This document shows, piece after piece, positions 7,512-16,503 of a DNA stretch of 49,986 nt. The notes below the pieces were generated by a model that was not told where the DNA came from, made no database searches, and saw only the letters and a program-made list of their open reading frames with translations. The translations under genes and the position numbers were made by a program. The DNA lies in assembly GCA_900549415.1 (NCBI GenBank), contig URNX01000025.1, forward strand, positions 1-49,986, in the 5' to 3' direction. Numbering within the stretch: the first letter of the stretch is position 1; the number at the start of each line of letters is the position of its first letter. Source of the DNA: an uncultured bacterium (lineage in GTDB: Bacteria > Verrucomicrobiota > Lentisphaeria > Victivallales > UBA1829).

Positions 7512-10500
7512 TTATGTCAATTTCAGCATTTTTCCGGTTCTCAGCATGAAAATCACCGGTTCGACGGGAACTTTATATTGAGATTTCAGAATTTCCGCGT
7601 AACGGAAAAGCTGCCCGGAGTATGCCGCACGGTAAAATTCCGGATCTGCGGAACGGTCGCTCTTGTAATCGACAAGCTGAATTTTCCGAACCATTCCTGC
7701 AGTATCGCGAAAGAGTACCACACGGTCGAACACGCAGTTGATAAGGTGTCCCTTCAGCCGGGTTGTGAACTGCCGTTCGCGCCACAGTTCTGCTGGTTCC
7801 GCCGGACGGTTCAGAAGTTCCGCCGCATCATCGGTTGCAACGGCGTTCCGGAAAATCTCCGCGATTTTATCCGAGAGCTCTTTATCGGCGGTTCCGAAGC
7901 GGTCGAGATACTGCGAGAGCAGAATTTCCGGAGAAATTTCATCGAGAAACGGGATTTGCGCGAACAGTGAATGCAGATGTATTCCGAGTTCTGCACCTTT
8001 TCCCGAGAACAGCTGAGAGTCGTCCTGCTTATGTTCTGAGGGACGGACCGGAAGAGCGCGTACCGGCGGCTTGACGGCTTCGCCGCGGCTGGCGTAATAC
8101 CGTTTCATTGTTTTGCCGAATCTTTTTTCCGCCTCTTTCAGGAATTCAGAGCGGGAATCTTTTTTTGTATCTCCGCTCTTTTCCATCCAGAGCGGATCCC
8201 CGGTCGCATAGAGGAGTTGCATCGTTTCGGGAATTTCTTCCGGGGCAGAAGATTTTTGAATCTGTTTTTCATTGATTTGTCTGATCCACTCCTCCGCTTC
8301 CGGCGTTGTTCCCTTGAGAGTTTCTCTGAGCAGTTTTGTAAAGCGGTAAGAATTTCCGTTTTTCTCATCAGGAATCAGAATATAAAGCGCATGGCGGGCA
8401 CGTGTCATTGCGACGTAGAGCTTGCAGCACTGTTCGTAGGTGTTTGCCGCTTTGTTGACTGATACGGCTTCCGCAACTGCGGGGAAATAAGGAAGAAGGT
8501 TTGACGCAGGTTTATGCGAAATCCATTCCGGCTCGAATGAGGAATTTTTCTTTAGAATCAAAGGCTTCTCGCGTCCAGCGTCAATGCCGTTTTTATCATA
8601 AAGATCCGGCAGAATGACAATATCAAAGTCCAGTCCTTTGGATTTGTGAATGGTCATGAACTGAACAGTTTTACGAACGGAGGCCGTATTCCCTTCCGTG
8701 CAGTCGAGCGTGTGCAGGAAATCCCGGATTTCAGATTTGCCCGTTGCATCGAATGCATTTGCCGTATCAAGGGCAAGAGCCAGACGTTTTGCATCGGTTA
8801 CGTTGATCAGCGGCTTGAAAATCCGGATAAAATATTCGAGAAATGCATGGAATCCGTTTGCTGCAATGGAATCCCGGATTTTTCCGCCGATTCGCTCCAG
8901 CCATTTGCTGAAGTCAAGATTGCGTTCGCCGCAAAGCTCCGGCATTTCATGGAGAAAGCAGCCTTTCTCTTCAATATAGAGCATCGACAGGAAGCCGCGG
9001 GCCATCATATCCCCCGGATGCAGGGCAAGAGAAAGAAGATTGCGGTACGCTGTAAAAATCATGCTGGAGTCGAGCAGCATCTTCCCCTCCGCGGAAATTG
9101 CGATTTTTTCACTTTTCCCTTCGCGGGCAATGATTTTCCGCAAGTCTTCGGAAGTCTTTTCAATATAATTGTTGCCCTGAGCAAGAACTCCGACCGTGAA
9201 GCTGCGTTCCCCGGAAAAGGGATTGACCGCTTCAAGCAGATTGTAGATGGCCTGCGCCGTAACACTTTTATTATTCTCCGTCTGACCGGAGCACACGATC
9301 AGCGCGGAAAATCCCGCCTGTTTTTTAGCGGAATCCGCGGAATCGTGCTTTTCAAATTTCATGCTCTCCATTGCGGCGCGCACACTGGCATTCGTTATTT
9401 TCTGCGGATCCAGGAAGACCTGATTGACCGACTCAATCACCGCACTGGAAGAGCGGTAGGACTTTGCAAGACTGGAGACTTTCAGCCCGCTTTCCCCGAA
9501 CTGCTCCCGGGAATATTTTTCTGCAATCATCCCGAAAAGTTTCGGATTCCCTTCGCGCCACTGATAGATCGACTGTTTGATGTCGCCGACATAGAAAAAG
9601 GAGCGGAAACGGTCCTGTGCGTTTTGGAAAACTTCATCCACAAGGTTGGACATTGCGCGCCACTGTTCGTCGGAAGTATCCTGGAATTCATCGAGCAGAT
9701 AATGATTGTAGGTCGCATCCAGCCGTTCCTCGAGCACTGCCCGTTCCGAAAACGGAAGCTCCAGAGAACCGGAATCTTCCTGCGGCCGCAGAAGAAACAG
9801 AATATCCTGGAATTTCAGTTTGCCTTTTTTGCGGATATTCTGGGCATATTTGAGATCGTACGCTCTGGTAAGATTGTAGCAGGCTTCGTTCTGCCCCATG
9901 ATTTTTCTGCATTCCACTGCAAGGAAATGACGCACAACGCGCTTGATCGTTTTAAGTTTTGCTCCATCAAGAGAGAAATTTTTGTAATACGAAAACTCCG
10001 CCAGGTCTTTATTAAGCCAGTCCTCTGTCAGAGGTTTGGAAAATGGAGCCAAATTGTTTTTTGTCGGAGTGCTGATGTCGGCGATGGCAGATTCTATAAA
10101 TCCAGGCAAAATCTTGAATCCTCTCCGATCGGGGAAAACGTCGGAAAATGAGTCAAGCTGCTGCTTTATCTCTTCAAGCTCTTTTTCCGTCATGATGTCT
10201 TCCGGAGAAACGTCAATAAGCCCGGATATTTTTGTCCAAAGCTCTTTTTCCGGGTATTTCTGGTAAGCAGAGTAATAGTTTTTGACGGTATTGTCAGCGG
10301 TAGCGAACAACGTGGCGATCTCTTTCTCCATGGAATATTGCTTGATGATTTCGATAAGGACGCGTCTTTCATCTTCAGACGAGTCGCGGAGCAGTGTGAG
10401 GATCGTACGGATTCGCTGTTCGTCATCCGCCTCGTTGAGCATTGTGATCGGGCCGGTGATTCCGCATTCCAGAGGGAAAACATTGATAATCTTGAAGAAA

Positions 10501-10847
10501 AAACTGTCAATCGTTTCGATATGGAGCTTTTGCGGCATGCTGAGAATCTGCTGGAGAATCCGGAACAGATCATCGGGCGTGGTTCCTTCCGGAATCAGAT
10601 CGTTTCCGATACGGGTCGCCAGTTCTTCCGGTCTGCGGCACATGAAGAGCAGTTCCTGAATGATTTTGTCGAAAATCTCTCCGGCGGCCTTGTTGGAAAA
10701 GGTCATGGCGACGATTTCTTCGGGCTTTGCTCCGAGCTGCAGAAGGGAAATGTAACGCATCGCCAGACTGAAGGTCTTGCCCGTTCCGGCGGAGGCCATG
10801 ATTGCGAGATTCGGAATAGACCGGGCGTTTTGAGCGGTTGTTTCCAT
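7512..10847 (-). CDS. AddA/RecB-like UvrD-family helicase-nuclease
   Basis: A superfamily 1 helicase for double-strand break processing. The 1111 residues carry a P-loop (ASAGTGKT, 18-25), motif Ia region AMTFSNKAAGEI, the Walker B motif LLDEFQDTSDEQW, motif V (IHKSKGLDFDIVILP) and motif VI (YVAMTRARHALY). The C-terminus has a PD-(D/E)XK nuclease: GIHLHSLF for the early His, CVFDRVVL for the Asp, and QLVDYKS for the catalytic D-x-K. Together these give the AddA layout. The start overlaps the stop of the upstream gene (TAATG-type), as expected for two subunits of one complex. The family resemblance is to AddAB/RexAB-type enzymes, but divergence is high and I do not assign a strict symbol. Confidence 0.85.
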   Translation of the reverse strand: METTAQNARSIPNLAIMASAGTGKTFSLAMRYISLLQLGAKPEEIVAMTFSNKAAGEIFDKIIQELLFMCRRPEELATRIGNDLIPEGTTPDDLFRILQQILSMPQKLHIETIDSFFFKIINVFPLECGITGPITMLNEADDEQRIRTILTLLRDSSEDERRVLIEIIKQYSMEKEIATLFATADNTVKNYYSAYQKYPEKELWTKISGLIDVSPEDIMTEKELEEIKQQLDSFSDVFPDRRGFKILPGFIESAIADISTPTKNNLAPFSKPLTEDWLNKDLAEFSYYKNFSLDGAKLKTIKRVVRHFLAVECRKIMGQNEACYNLTRAYDLKYAQNIRKKGKLKFQDILFLLRPQEDSGSLELPFSERAVLEERLDATYNHYLLDEFQDTSDEQWRAMSNLVDEVFQNAQDRFRSFFYVGDIKQSIYQWREGNPKLFGMIAEKYSREQFGESGLKVSSLAKSYRSSSAVIESVNQVFLDPQKITNASVRAAMESMKFEKHDSADSAKKQAGFSALIVCSGQTENNKSVTAQAIYNLLEAVNPFSGERSFTVGVLAQGNNYIEKTSEDLRKIIAREGKSEKIAISAEGKMLLDSSMIFTAYRNLLSLALHPGDMMARGFLSMLYIEEKGCFLHEMPELCGERNLDFSKWLERIGGKIRDSIAANGFHAFLEYFIRIFKPLINVTDAKRLALALDTANAFDATGKSEIRDFLHTLDCTEGNTASVRKTVQFMTIHKSKGLDFDIVILPDLYDKNGIDAGREKPLILKKNSSFEPEWISHKPASNLLPYFPAVAEAVSVNKAANTYEQCCKLYVAMTRARHALYILIPDEKNGNSYRFTKLLRETLKGTTPEAEEWIRQINEKQIQKSSAPEEIPETMQLLYATGDPLWMEKSGDTKKDSRSEFLKEAEKRFGKTMKRYYASRGEAVKPPVRALPVRPSEHKQDDSQLFSGKGAELGIHLHSLFAQIPFLDEISPEILLSQYLDRFGTADKELSDKIAEIFRNAVATDDAAELLNRPAEPAELWRERQFTTRLKGHLINCVFDRVVLFRDTAGMVRKIQLVDYKSDRSADPEFYRAAYSGQLFRYAEILKSQYKVPVEPVIFMLRTGKMLKLT

Positions 10848-13678
10848 TATGCATTCTCCTTGTTCGGGTTCCAGGTCGCGGATGGTACTGCGGTTCGTAA
10901 ATCGGGCAGAAAGAAAGAAGCAAAATTGTCGTATGGAACACTGGCATCCGGATCTTCCCGGAAAATGCCTTGCGCGAATCCGCGCATTTCCGCGGAAATA
11001 CGCTCAAGAGTTTCTTCGGCAAGAGGAAGATACTCATCAAGATTGTCCCATCCCGCTATTTTCGTTTCTATGACGCTGGCGGGCATGTTCAGATATCCGC
11101 AGGAAATGCGTACCGTGCTCAAGTCGATTTCCGGATGCCGTTCGCGGAAAACAGGATCGCGCAGAATCAGCATGCGGTAAAGCGGAAGCTGGAGATTGGT
11201 GAGTTTCTTATGTCCTTTTGCGCCCGCCAGGTGGGTGCTTTCCGGCGAGTCGCCGCGGTCTCCGGTCTTGTAGTCAATCAGACGCAGATGATTCTGAGCG
11301 GCGGAATATTCGATGCGGTCAATCCTTCCCTTGATATTCATTCCGCAGAACTCAATCGAACCGCCTTTGCCGCCGAGAGAATACTCTGTTTCGATCGGAA
11401 CAAACCCCTCTTTTACGGATTGAGCGAGCACTTCCGCGCAATGGGCAAGACGCTGTTTCATCTGCTCGTTCTGAATCGCAATAAGAACGGGCAGGGGGGA
11501 GCCGTATTGCTGACGCATGTAAATATCAAGTTCCTCAAACAGACGCTCTTGCAGCCGCAGCGGATCGGCAACAGGTTCCTTTGCAGCCCGTTCCAGCGCG
11601 GCGTGAATGCAGGTGCCGAAAGTGTTTTTTGCAAGCTCTTTCGGTTCAAAATCTTCGTCGCTCATGTGCATGACGGTCTGAAGGAAAAACCGGAACGGGC
11701 TTGCAAGATATGCCTGGAATGCCGTGACGGATACTGTGGGAATCGCATTTTTCGCGGCGAGCGAATAATCCGGCTGAAGAATAAAATGAGTGTTTGTGTT
11801 TGCATCGGACGGCGGTTCAATCATGCGCATCGGTTCGTAGAGCAGAGCCGCGCGGCGGAGAACGCCTTCCCGGCCCCCCTGAAAGAAGAATCTTGAAAAT
11901 TTCTGCGGTTTTCCTGCCGCATCAGTTCTGGCGGCAAGAAAACGAACCGCTCCCGGTTCGCGTGCATTTAAAATGGATTCCAGATAGAGCAGATCGCGGG
12001 CGGCGCGGCGGGCATTGTCCGCAATTCCGAGACGCGCTCTCTGGGAATCCGAAAGGAACGAGGTTCCCCCCGCGCTTTCCGGAATCATGCCGTCGTTCAT
12101 CCCGCAGACCACGATTTCTTTCGCATCGACCCAGGGCAGTTCGAGGAAGCCGACGACGGGGAAGTCGCAAGGTGTGCGCTGGCTGTAGAGTCTTTCGGAA
12201 CCGAACGCATTCAGCAGTTCATCGAAAACCTCCTGTTTCGCGGCGGACCGGAAAACGGGGCTTCGCGCAATCAGAGTCAGAATCCGTTCCAGCGCGGCGA
12301 CTTCATTTTTCAAGGGAAATCCGTGCGCAGTCAGCATGAGTGAATTTCCGTAGAGCAGCTGCAGAAAATCATGAATCATCGCATCAAGCGGTTTGGCGGA
12401 AAGCGATTGACGCAAATCTTCCAGCAGATTGAACACCGCGGAAGCCTCTTCATCGCCAAACGCCGAAAGACCTTTGAAATTGTCCGGAATATGCGCAATC
12501 CGGAAATTGTCAACTGTCTGCAGAATTCTGTTCTGAGATTTTTTCAGCGTTGCGGCCAGCCAGCGCAGAACATCGGGATGATGCAGAAACGCATCCGCCG
12601 TTTCGTAAAGATCATCGGAAAGAAAACGGTTCAGAAGCGTCAGCAGTTCAAAAAGACGCAGCGAGCGAATCTGTTCTCCGGACGGGTTGAAGATTTCCAG
12701 TGCAGCACCGTCTTCGGTCTTCAGACGGGAAAGTTCGTTTTGCATAGGCTGAAACAGCGTTTCCGAACCGATAGCAAGGGCTTTCCCGCTGAGGTTCCTG
12801 TCCGGTTCGAGCAGAAGCGCAGCGGCGGCAGCCGCCTCCTGCTCGATGGTTTCGGTCTTGAAAATACAGTCCAGACCGGGCGTTTCCGGAGAAAATGAAA
12901 CCGGATAGCTGCTCCAGCGTTCGGGAACGGGGCGTCCCCAGGGATCGAACGAGGAATGAAGTTCATCGGGGGCGTTGATCCAGATCTCAACGTCGAGCAG
13001 TTCCGAAACTTTTTCAAGGCGTTTGATGAGCAGTTCGGAGAGGTCTGGCATTCCGATCACAATGATCTGCCTGAATCTGCGGAATTCTCCGGCGGAGTTT
13101 GCCAGCTGCAGTTTCAGCGTTTCGGAGTCGACAAGTCCGTTTTCTGCGAGCAGGGCGTGCACGCGTTCTTCCAGAGTCTGAATATCCTCCCACCGTTCCG
13201 GATTTTCCGAAATCTGAGCGGCGCGTGCGGAAGCAACGGTATGACCTCCGCTGGAAAGTTCGCGAACAAGCCGGATGAATTCTCCTGCAAGATAATCGGC
13301 GGATGTATCATCATTCTTGTCGATGTCTGCGGGGAAAAGGGAGGGAAAGTCCTTTGGGTCCGCCTGTTTGAGCACCTGTTGCCAGACATGGACGAGTTCC
13401 ATGTCTGCTGCCACGGCAAAACTGTCACTTCCCTCGAGGACGAAGCGTTCGGGCGTATAGAATTCCGGCGGAAAGAATCCGCCTGATTGACTGCGCTCAA
13501 GCAGAGCGGCAATTTTTTCATTGAGAATACGGATAGCGTGGCGTCCGGGAATCAATACGAGAATGGAGGAGAGATCAAGTGTCCCGTCCGCTTCGGAGCG
13601 AACTCCGAATTTGAGCAGAGTCTGCGCGGCAAGTTCGGGAAGCGGCTTGTGCCATCCGAGATAACGGAGAATTTTCAT
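10847..13678 (-). CDS. AddB-like inactivated helicase with PD-(D/E)XK nuclease domain
   Basis: Probable partner subunit of the AddA-like protein. The 943-residue sequence starts like a superfamily 1 helicase core, but the P-loop position reads VLIPGRHAI, without Gly-Lys-Thr, so it is an inactivated helicase scaffold as in AddB. Near the C-terminus are the nuclease features FGTCIHAALERA (early His), GRIDRIEY (Asp) and LRLIDYKTGDR (D-x-K), making this a dual-nuclease pair with the downstream subunit. I did not see the four-Cys iron-sulfur arrangement of Bacillus AddB. The gene starts 16 bp after the OppB-like stop, with GGTGAT as a modest ribosome binding site. Recognition of Chi-like sites is not predictable from sequence. 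Confidence 0.75.
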   Translation of the reverse strand: MKILRYLGWHKPLPELAAQTLLKFGVRSEADGTLDLSSILVLIPGRHAIRILNEKIAALLERSQSGGFFPPEFYTPERFVLEGSDSFAVAADMELVHVWQQVLKQADPKDFPSLFPADIDKNDDTSADYLAGEFIRLVRELSSGGHTVASARAAQISENPERWEDIQTLEERVHALLAENGLVDSETLKLQLANSAGEFRRFRQIIVIGMPDLSELLIKRLEKVSELLDVEIWINAPDELHSSFDPWGRPVPERWSSYPVSFSPETPGLDCIFKTETIEQEAAAAAALLLEPDRNLSGKALAIGSETLFQPMQNELSRLKTEDGAALEIFNPSGEQIRSLRLFELLTLLNRFLSDDLYETADAFLHHPDVLRWLAATLKKSQNRILQTVDNFRIAHIPDNFKGLSAFGDEEASAVFNLLEDLRQSLSAKPLDAMIHDFLQLLYGNSLMLTAHGFPLKNEVAALERILTLIARSPVFRSAAKQEVFDELLNAFGSERLYSQRTPCDFPVVGFLELPWVDAKEIVVCGMNDGMIPESAGGTSFLSDSQRARLGIADNARRAARDLLYLESILNAREPGAVRFLAARTDAAGKPQKFSRFFFQGGREGVLRRAALLYEPMRMIEPPSDANTNTHFILQPDYSLAAKNAIPTVSVTAFQAYLASPFRFFLQTVMHMSDEDFEPKELAKNTFGTCIHAALERAAKEPVADPLRLQERLFEELDIYMRQQYGSPLPVLIAIQNEQMKQRLAHCAEVLAQSVKEGFVPIETEYSLGGKGGSIEFCGMNIKGRIDRIEYSAAQNHLRLIDYKTGDRGDSPESTHLAGAKGHKKLTNLQLPLYRMLILRDPVFRERHPEIDLSTVRISCGYLNMPASVIETKIAGWDNLDEYLPLAEETLERISAEMRGFAQGIFREDPDASVPYDNFASFFLPDLRTAVPSATWNPNKENA

Positions 13679-13694
13679 GCATCACCTTTTTTGT

Positions 13695-14726
13695 TTAGAT
13701 TCTTCCGCGGAATGAGATTCGCGGATCGGCAAAGACATAGAGAATATCGGCAATCAGCATTCCGCCGAGAGTGAGTGCGCCGCTGAATGCGAACAGCGCC
13801 ATCAGCAGGGGAATGTCGCGGCTGCTGAGCGCCATCATCGAGAGCGACCCCATCCCGGGGATGTTGAATACATATTCCACCAGAATGCTTCCCGCAACCA
13901 GCGAGGGAAGGAGCCCGGCGAACAGCGTAATCATCACAACCAGCGTATTGCGAAACGCGTGCGAAAGAATGACGTCGATCTGCGGAACTCCTTTTGCAAC
14001 TGCCGTGCGGATATAGTTTTGGTGAATGACGTCCATCATGGCCGAGCGGGTGAAGCGGGAGAGTCCGGCAAATCCGCCGTAGGTGAGACAGAGCACGGGG
14101 AGAACGTAGTGCATGACTGTATTCCCGATGATCCTCCAGGTTGATTCCCCCGGCGCGACATCGGGCAGGAGTCCCTTCAGCGGGAAGACGGGCAGCCAGC
14201 CTCCCTTGCAGAGAGCCGCCTGCAGCACAAGCGCAACCCACAGCGTCGGAAGCGAATAGAGAAAGAAGAGCAGGAATGTTGTGATTTTGTCATATTTTGA
14301 ATCCGGGAATACTCCGGCCAGGATTCCCATCGGAATGGCGAGCAGATAGGTCAGCAGGATCGCCGCAATGTTGAGGCGGAGGGTGATCGGGAGCCGTTCG
14401 AGGATGAGTTCGGAAACGGGGCGTCCCTTGTCAACCGCCGCCGATGCTCCGAAATCACCGTGCAGAACGATCTGCTTCATCCAGAGCGCAAATCCGACAA
14501 CCGCGGGCTTGTCGAGATGAAGTTTTTCGCGCATGTTGTCATCTTTGACGAGCGCCGCCTTTTCGGAGGATAATCCGCCGCCGTCGCCCTGTGCGCCGAA
14601 CATGGAGCTCCGGGTCGGATCGCCGGGAGCAATTCTGAGGAGGAGATAGCTGACAAACAGGATAATGAGCAGTGTCATTGCCGCCAGAGACAGCCTTTTT
14701 GCCAGATAAGTGTATAAACCGTGCAT
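13695..14726 (-). CDS. OppB/DppB-type ABC transporter permease, orphan
   Basis: Inner-membrane permease of the oligopeptide/dipeptide/nickel ABC importer family. It has a first membrane helix at about 13-33, then the hallmark APGDPTR, several further helices, the cytoplasmic EAA-like loop region (AVAKGVPQIDVILSHAFRNTL) that contacts the ATPase, and a C-terminal DILYVFADPRI that is typical of OppB. Length (343 residues from the chosen start) is normal. I chose the ATG at 14726 because a good promoter predicts transcription from about 14751; ATG 14744 is also possible, ATG 14786 is not. No OppA, OppC or ATPase genes lie beside it: upstream is a tRNA on the other strand and downstream is the AddB-like gene. 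Confidence 0.8.
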   Translation of the reverse strand: MHGLYTYLAKRLSLAAMTLLIILFVSYLLLRIAPGDPTRSSMFGAQGDGGGLSSEKAALVKDDNMREKLHLDKPAVVGFALWMKQIVLHGDFGASAAVDKGRPVSELILERLPITLRLNIAAILLTYLLAIPMGILAGVFPDSKYDKITTFLLFFLYSLPTLWVALVLQAALCKGGWLPVFPLKGLLPDVAPGESTWRIIGNTVMHYVLPVLCLTYGGFAGLSRFTRSAMMDVIHQNYIRTAVAKGVPQIDVILSHAFRNTLVVMITLFAGLLPSLVAGSILVEYVFNIPGMGSLSMMALSSRDIPLLMALFAFSGALTLGGMLIADILYVFADPRISFRGRI

Positions 14727-14757
14727 ATTTTTTCTGATTTCCATTTGATTTTTTCGT

Positions 14758-14786
14758 ATCATAGTGCATATTAACAGAGTTTTCAA
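14758..14786 (-). promoter_or_regulatory. Promoter of oppB-like/AddBA-like operon
   Basis: On the minus strand TTGAAA (14786-14781), a 17-bp spacer and TATGAT (14763-14758) form a strong sigma-70 pattern. It decides against the most upstream in-frame ATG of the permease gene, which would fall inside the -35 box. Confidence 0.55.
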
Positions 14787-14823
14787 ATAAGTAAACGAAA
14801 AAAACAGAAAAAAACAAAAAAAA

Positions 14824-14900
14824 GCTCTCGTAGCTCAGTTGGATAGAGCGGTTCTCTCCTAAAGAACAGGTCGCGCGTTCGATTCGCGCCGAGGGCACCA
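14824..14900 (+). tRNA. tRNA-Arg (anticodon CCU)
   Basis: A complete cloverleaf: acceptor GCTCTCG pairs with CGAGGGC (one G-U), the D arm is GCTC/GAGC, the anticodon arm GTTCT-CTCCTAA-AGAAC has anticodon CCT (decodes AGG), the variable loop is 5 nt, the T arm is GCGCG-TTCGATT-CGCGC, and the discriminator A is followed by an encoded CCA. It is on the plus strand, alone, and ends at the shared terminator about 80 bp further on. The interval 14901-14982 holds only an imperfect tandem repeat (GGCAAACCTTTT / GGCTAACCTTTA, 14949-14972). Confidence 0.97.
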
Positions 14901-14982
14901 ATTTTTCAGCCTCAAAAATCCAAGACTTCAGAAAAATCAAAAAATACTGGCAAACCTTTTGGCTAACCTTTAAAAACAACGC

Positions 14983-15011
14983 GGGCGTCTTGCTGTGCAG
15001 AAAAGACGCCC
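14983..15011. terminator. Bidirectional terminator between tRNA-Arg and korBC
   Basis: GGGCGTCTT (14983-14991) pairs with AAGACGCCC (15003-15011). The stem is flanked by AAAACAA on the left and TTGTTTT on the right, so there is a U-rich tail when read from either side. It separates the plus-strand tRNA from the convergent minus-strand oxidoreductase genes. Confidence 0.85.
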
Positions 15012-15026
15012 GAATTGTTTTGAATC

Positions 15027-16502
15027 TCAATTGAATTTGACGGCTTTTTTGCCTTCGTAGAATGCGCAGAGATTCAGTTTGATGACATCCGGCTTGTTGT
15101 TGAAGCAGTCGATGATTGCCTCTTCAAATGCGCGGTCGAAGTCGAGCTTGTCGGCTCCCTCAAGATAGCGGTCGATGAGAATCGCGGAGAGGGCTCCGAG
15201 AATCACCGAGTTCGCACACTTCAGACTGCCGAGTTCAAGCGCAATGTCCAGCGCCTTGATGCCGAAAACCGGATGCGATTCCGCAATGTGTTCCGGGACC
15301 TTCATCGTCGAACTGTCGTAAATCAGCACGCCGTTCGGTTTCAGCTGATGCAGGAACTTGTCGAGTGCGACCTGCGTCATGGCAATCAGCAGATTGCAGC
15401 TGTCGTCGATCACCGGTGAACCAATGAGATTGCGGCTCAGAATCACCGAACAGTTCGCGGAGCCTCCGCGCTGCTCCGGTCCGTAGGAGGGAAGCCAGGT
15501 GACATTGAAGTTGCGCAGTTTGCCCATCGTCGCAAGCATGATGCCGAGACTCAGGATGCCCTGTCCGCCGAACCCCGCGATTTTGATGCGGCGCTCATGC
15601 TCGAAAATTTTCGACTGGTTCTTGAAATCCGACGCAACGCCGATATTGAGTTTCGGCGGGAAAAGAACCTGGCGGACCAGATCGGGATCATGAACCGGAC
15701 GCTCAAACCGGTGCGGCTGCGCCGTTTCCGTGTTGTCGCGGAAACAGCCGAGCGGGAAATAGCGGCTCATCTGTTCATCGATGAAGCGGTTGATTGTCTT
15801 GGCGTCCATCTTCAGATTGACCGGACAGGGAGAGAGGATTTCGACGAGCGAGAATCCTTTGCGCTCCTTCAGGAGCCCGACCGCTTTGCGGATTGCTTTC
15901 CGCGCCTGCATGATTTTCGCGGTGGAAGTCAAAGCGACACGTTCAATGTAGACCGGAGCGGCAAGTGCGTTGACCATCTCGCAGACCTTCAGCGGGTAGC
16001 CGTCGGTTTCGATTTGGCGGCCGCAGGGGCTTGTGGCGGTTTTCTGACCGGGAAGGGTGGTGGGAGCCATCTGTCCGCCGGTCATTCCGTAGGTGGAGTT
16101 GTTCACGAAGAAGACTGCCATGTTTTCTCCGCGGTTCGCCGCCTGGAGAAACTCGTTCAGACCGATTGCCGCAAGGTCGCCGTCGCCCTGATAGGAGATG
16201 ACGAAATTGTCCGGCAGCGCGCGGACGAGTCCGGTTCCTACTGCGGGGGCGCGTCCGTGGGGGACGGAAATTCCGCCGCAGTTGTAGTAATAGTAGGAGA
16301 AGACCGCACAGCCGACGGGGGCGATGATGACGGTTTTCTTCTGAATGTCATGATATTCAACGGCTTCCGCAATGAGCTTGTGGAGAATGCCGTGTCCGCA
16401 GCCGGGGCAGTAGTGCATATTCTTCTTGATCGGACCGGGGCGGCGTGTGAAGGTGTCGAAAAAAACTTTGGATTTTCCGAATTTTACAATCTCTTCACTC
16501 AT
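15027..16502 (-). CDS. 2-oxoacid:ferredoxin oxidoreductase, fused beta (TPP) and gamma subunits
   Basis: Part of a KorABCD/VorABCD-type enzyme that oxidatively decarboxylates a 2-oxoacid to an acyl-CoA and reduces ferredoxin. Residues 1-270 are the TPP-binding beta subunit, with YCPGCGHGILHKL and a GDGD-type TPP/Mg motif (YQGDGDLAAIGLNEFL, then VFFVNNSTYGMTGGQ). From about 305 the gamma-type domain starts (KIAGFGGQGILSLGIMLA) and runs to the end (491 residues). These two units are separate genes in many organisms and are fused here. The gene starts 1 bp after the alpha subunit stop and is the last of its operon, before the terminator at 14983. Substrate (2-oxoglutarate or branched-chain oxoacid) cannot be fixed by eye. 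Confidence 0.9.
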   Translation of the reverse strand: MSEEIVKFGKSKVFFDTFTRRPGPIKKNMHYCPGCGHGILHKLIAEAVEYHDIQKKTVIIAPVGCAVFSYYYYNCGGISVPHGRAPAVGTGLVRALPDNFVISYQGDGDLAAIGLNEFLQAANRGENMAVFFVNNSTYGMTGGQMAPTTLPGQKTATSPCGRQIETDGYPLKVCEMVNALAAPVYIERVALTSTAKIMQARKAIRKAVGLLKERKGFSLVEILSPCPVNLKMDAKTINRFIDEQMSRYFPLGCFRDNTETAQPHRFERPVHDPDLVRQVLFPPKLNIGVASDFKNQSKIFEHERRIKIAGFGGQGILSLGIMLATMGKLRNFNVTWLPSYGPEQRGGSANCSVILSRNLIGSPVIDDSCNLLIAMTQVALDKFLHQLKPNGVLIYDSSTMKVPEHIAESHPVFGIKALDIALELGSLKCANSVILGALSAILIDRYLEGADKLDFDRAFEEAIIDCFNNKPDVIKLNLCAFYEGKKAVKFN

Positions 16503-16503
16503 T

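Noticed and set aside
8646..10151. Long plus-strand open frame of about 500 codons antisense to the AddA-like gene.
   Set aside because: It is the shadow of a real helicase with intact motifs on the other strand, has unlikely composition and no start signals.
14539..15030. Minus-strand open frame across the tRNA-Arg gene.
   Set aside because: The part reading SARIERATCSLGENRSIQLSYE is the antisense of the tRNA, a well-known false protein; no ribosome binding site.
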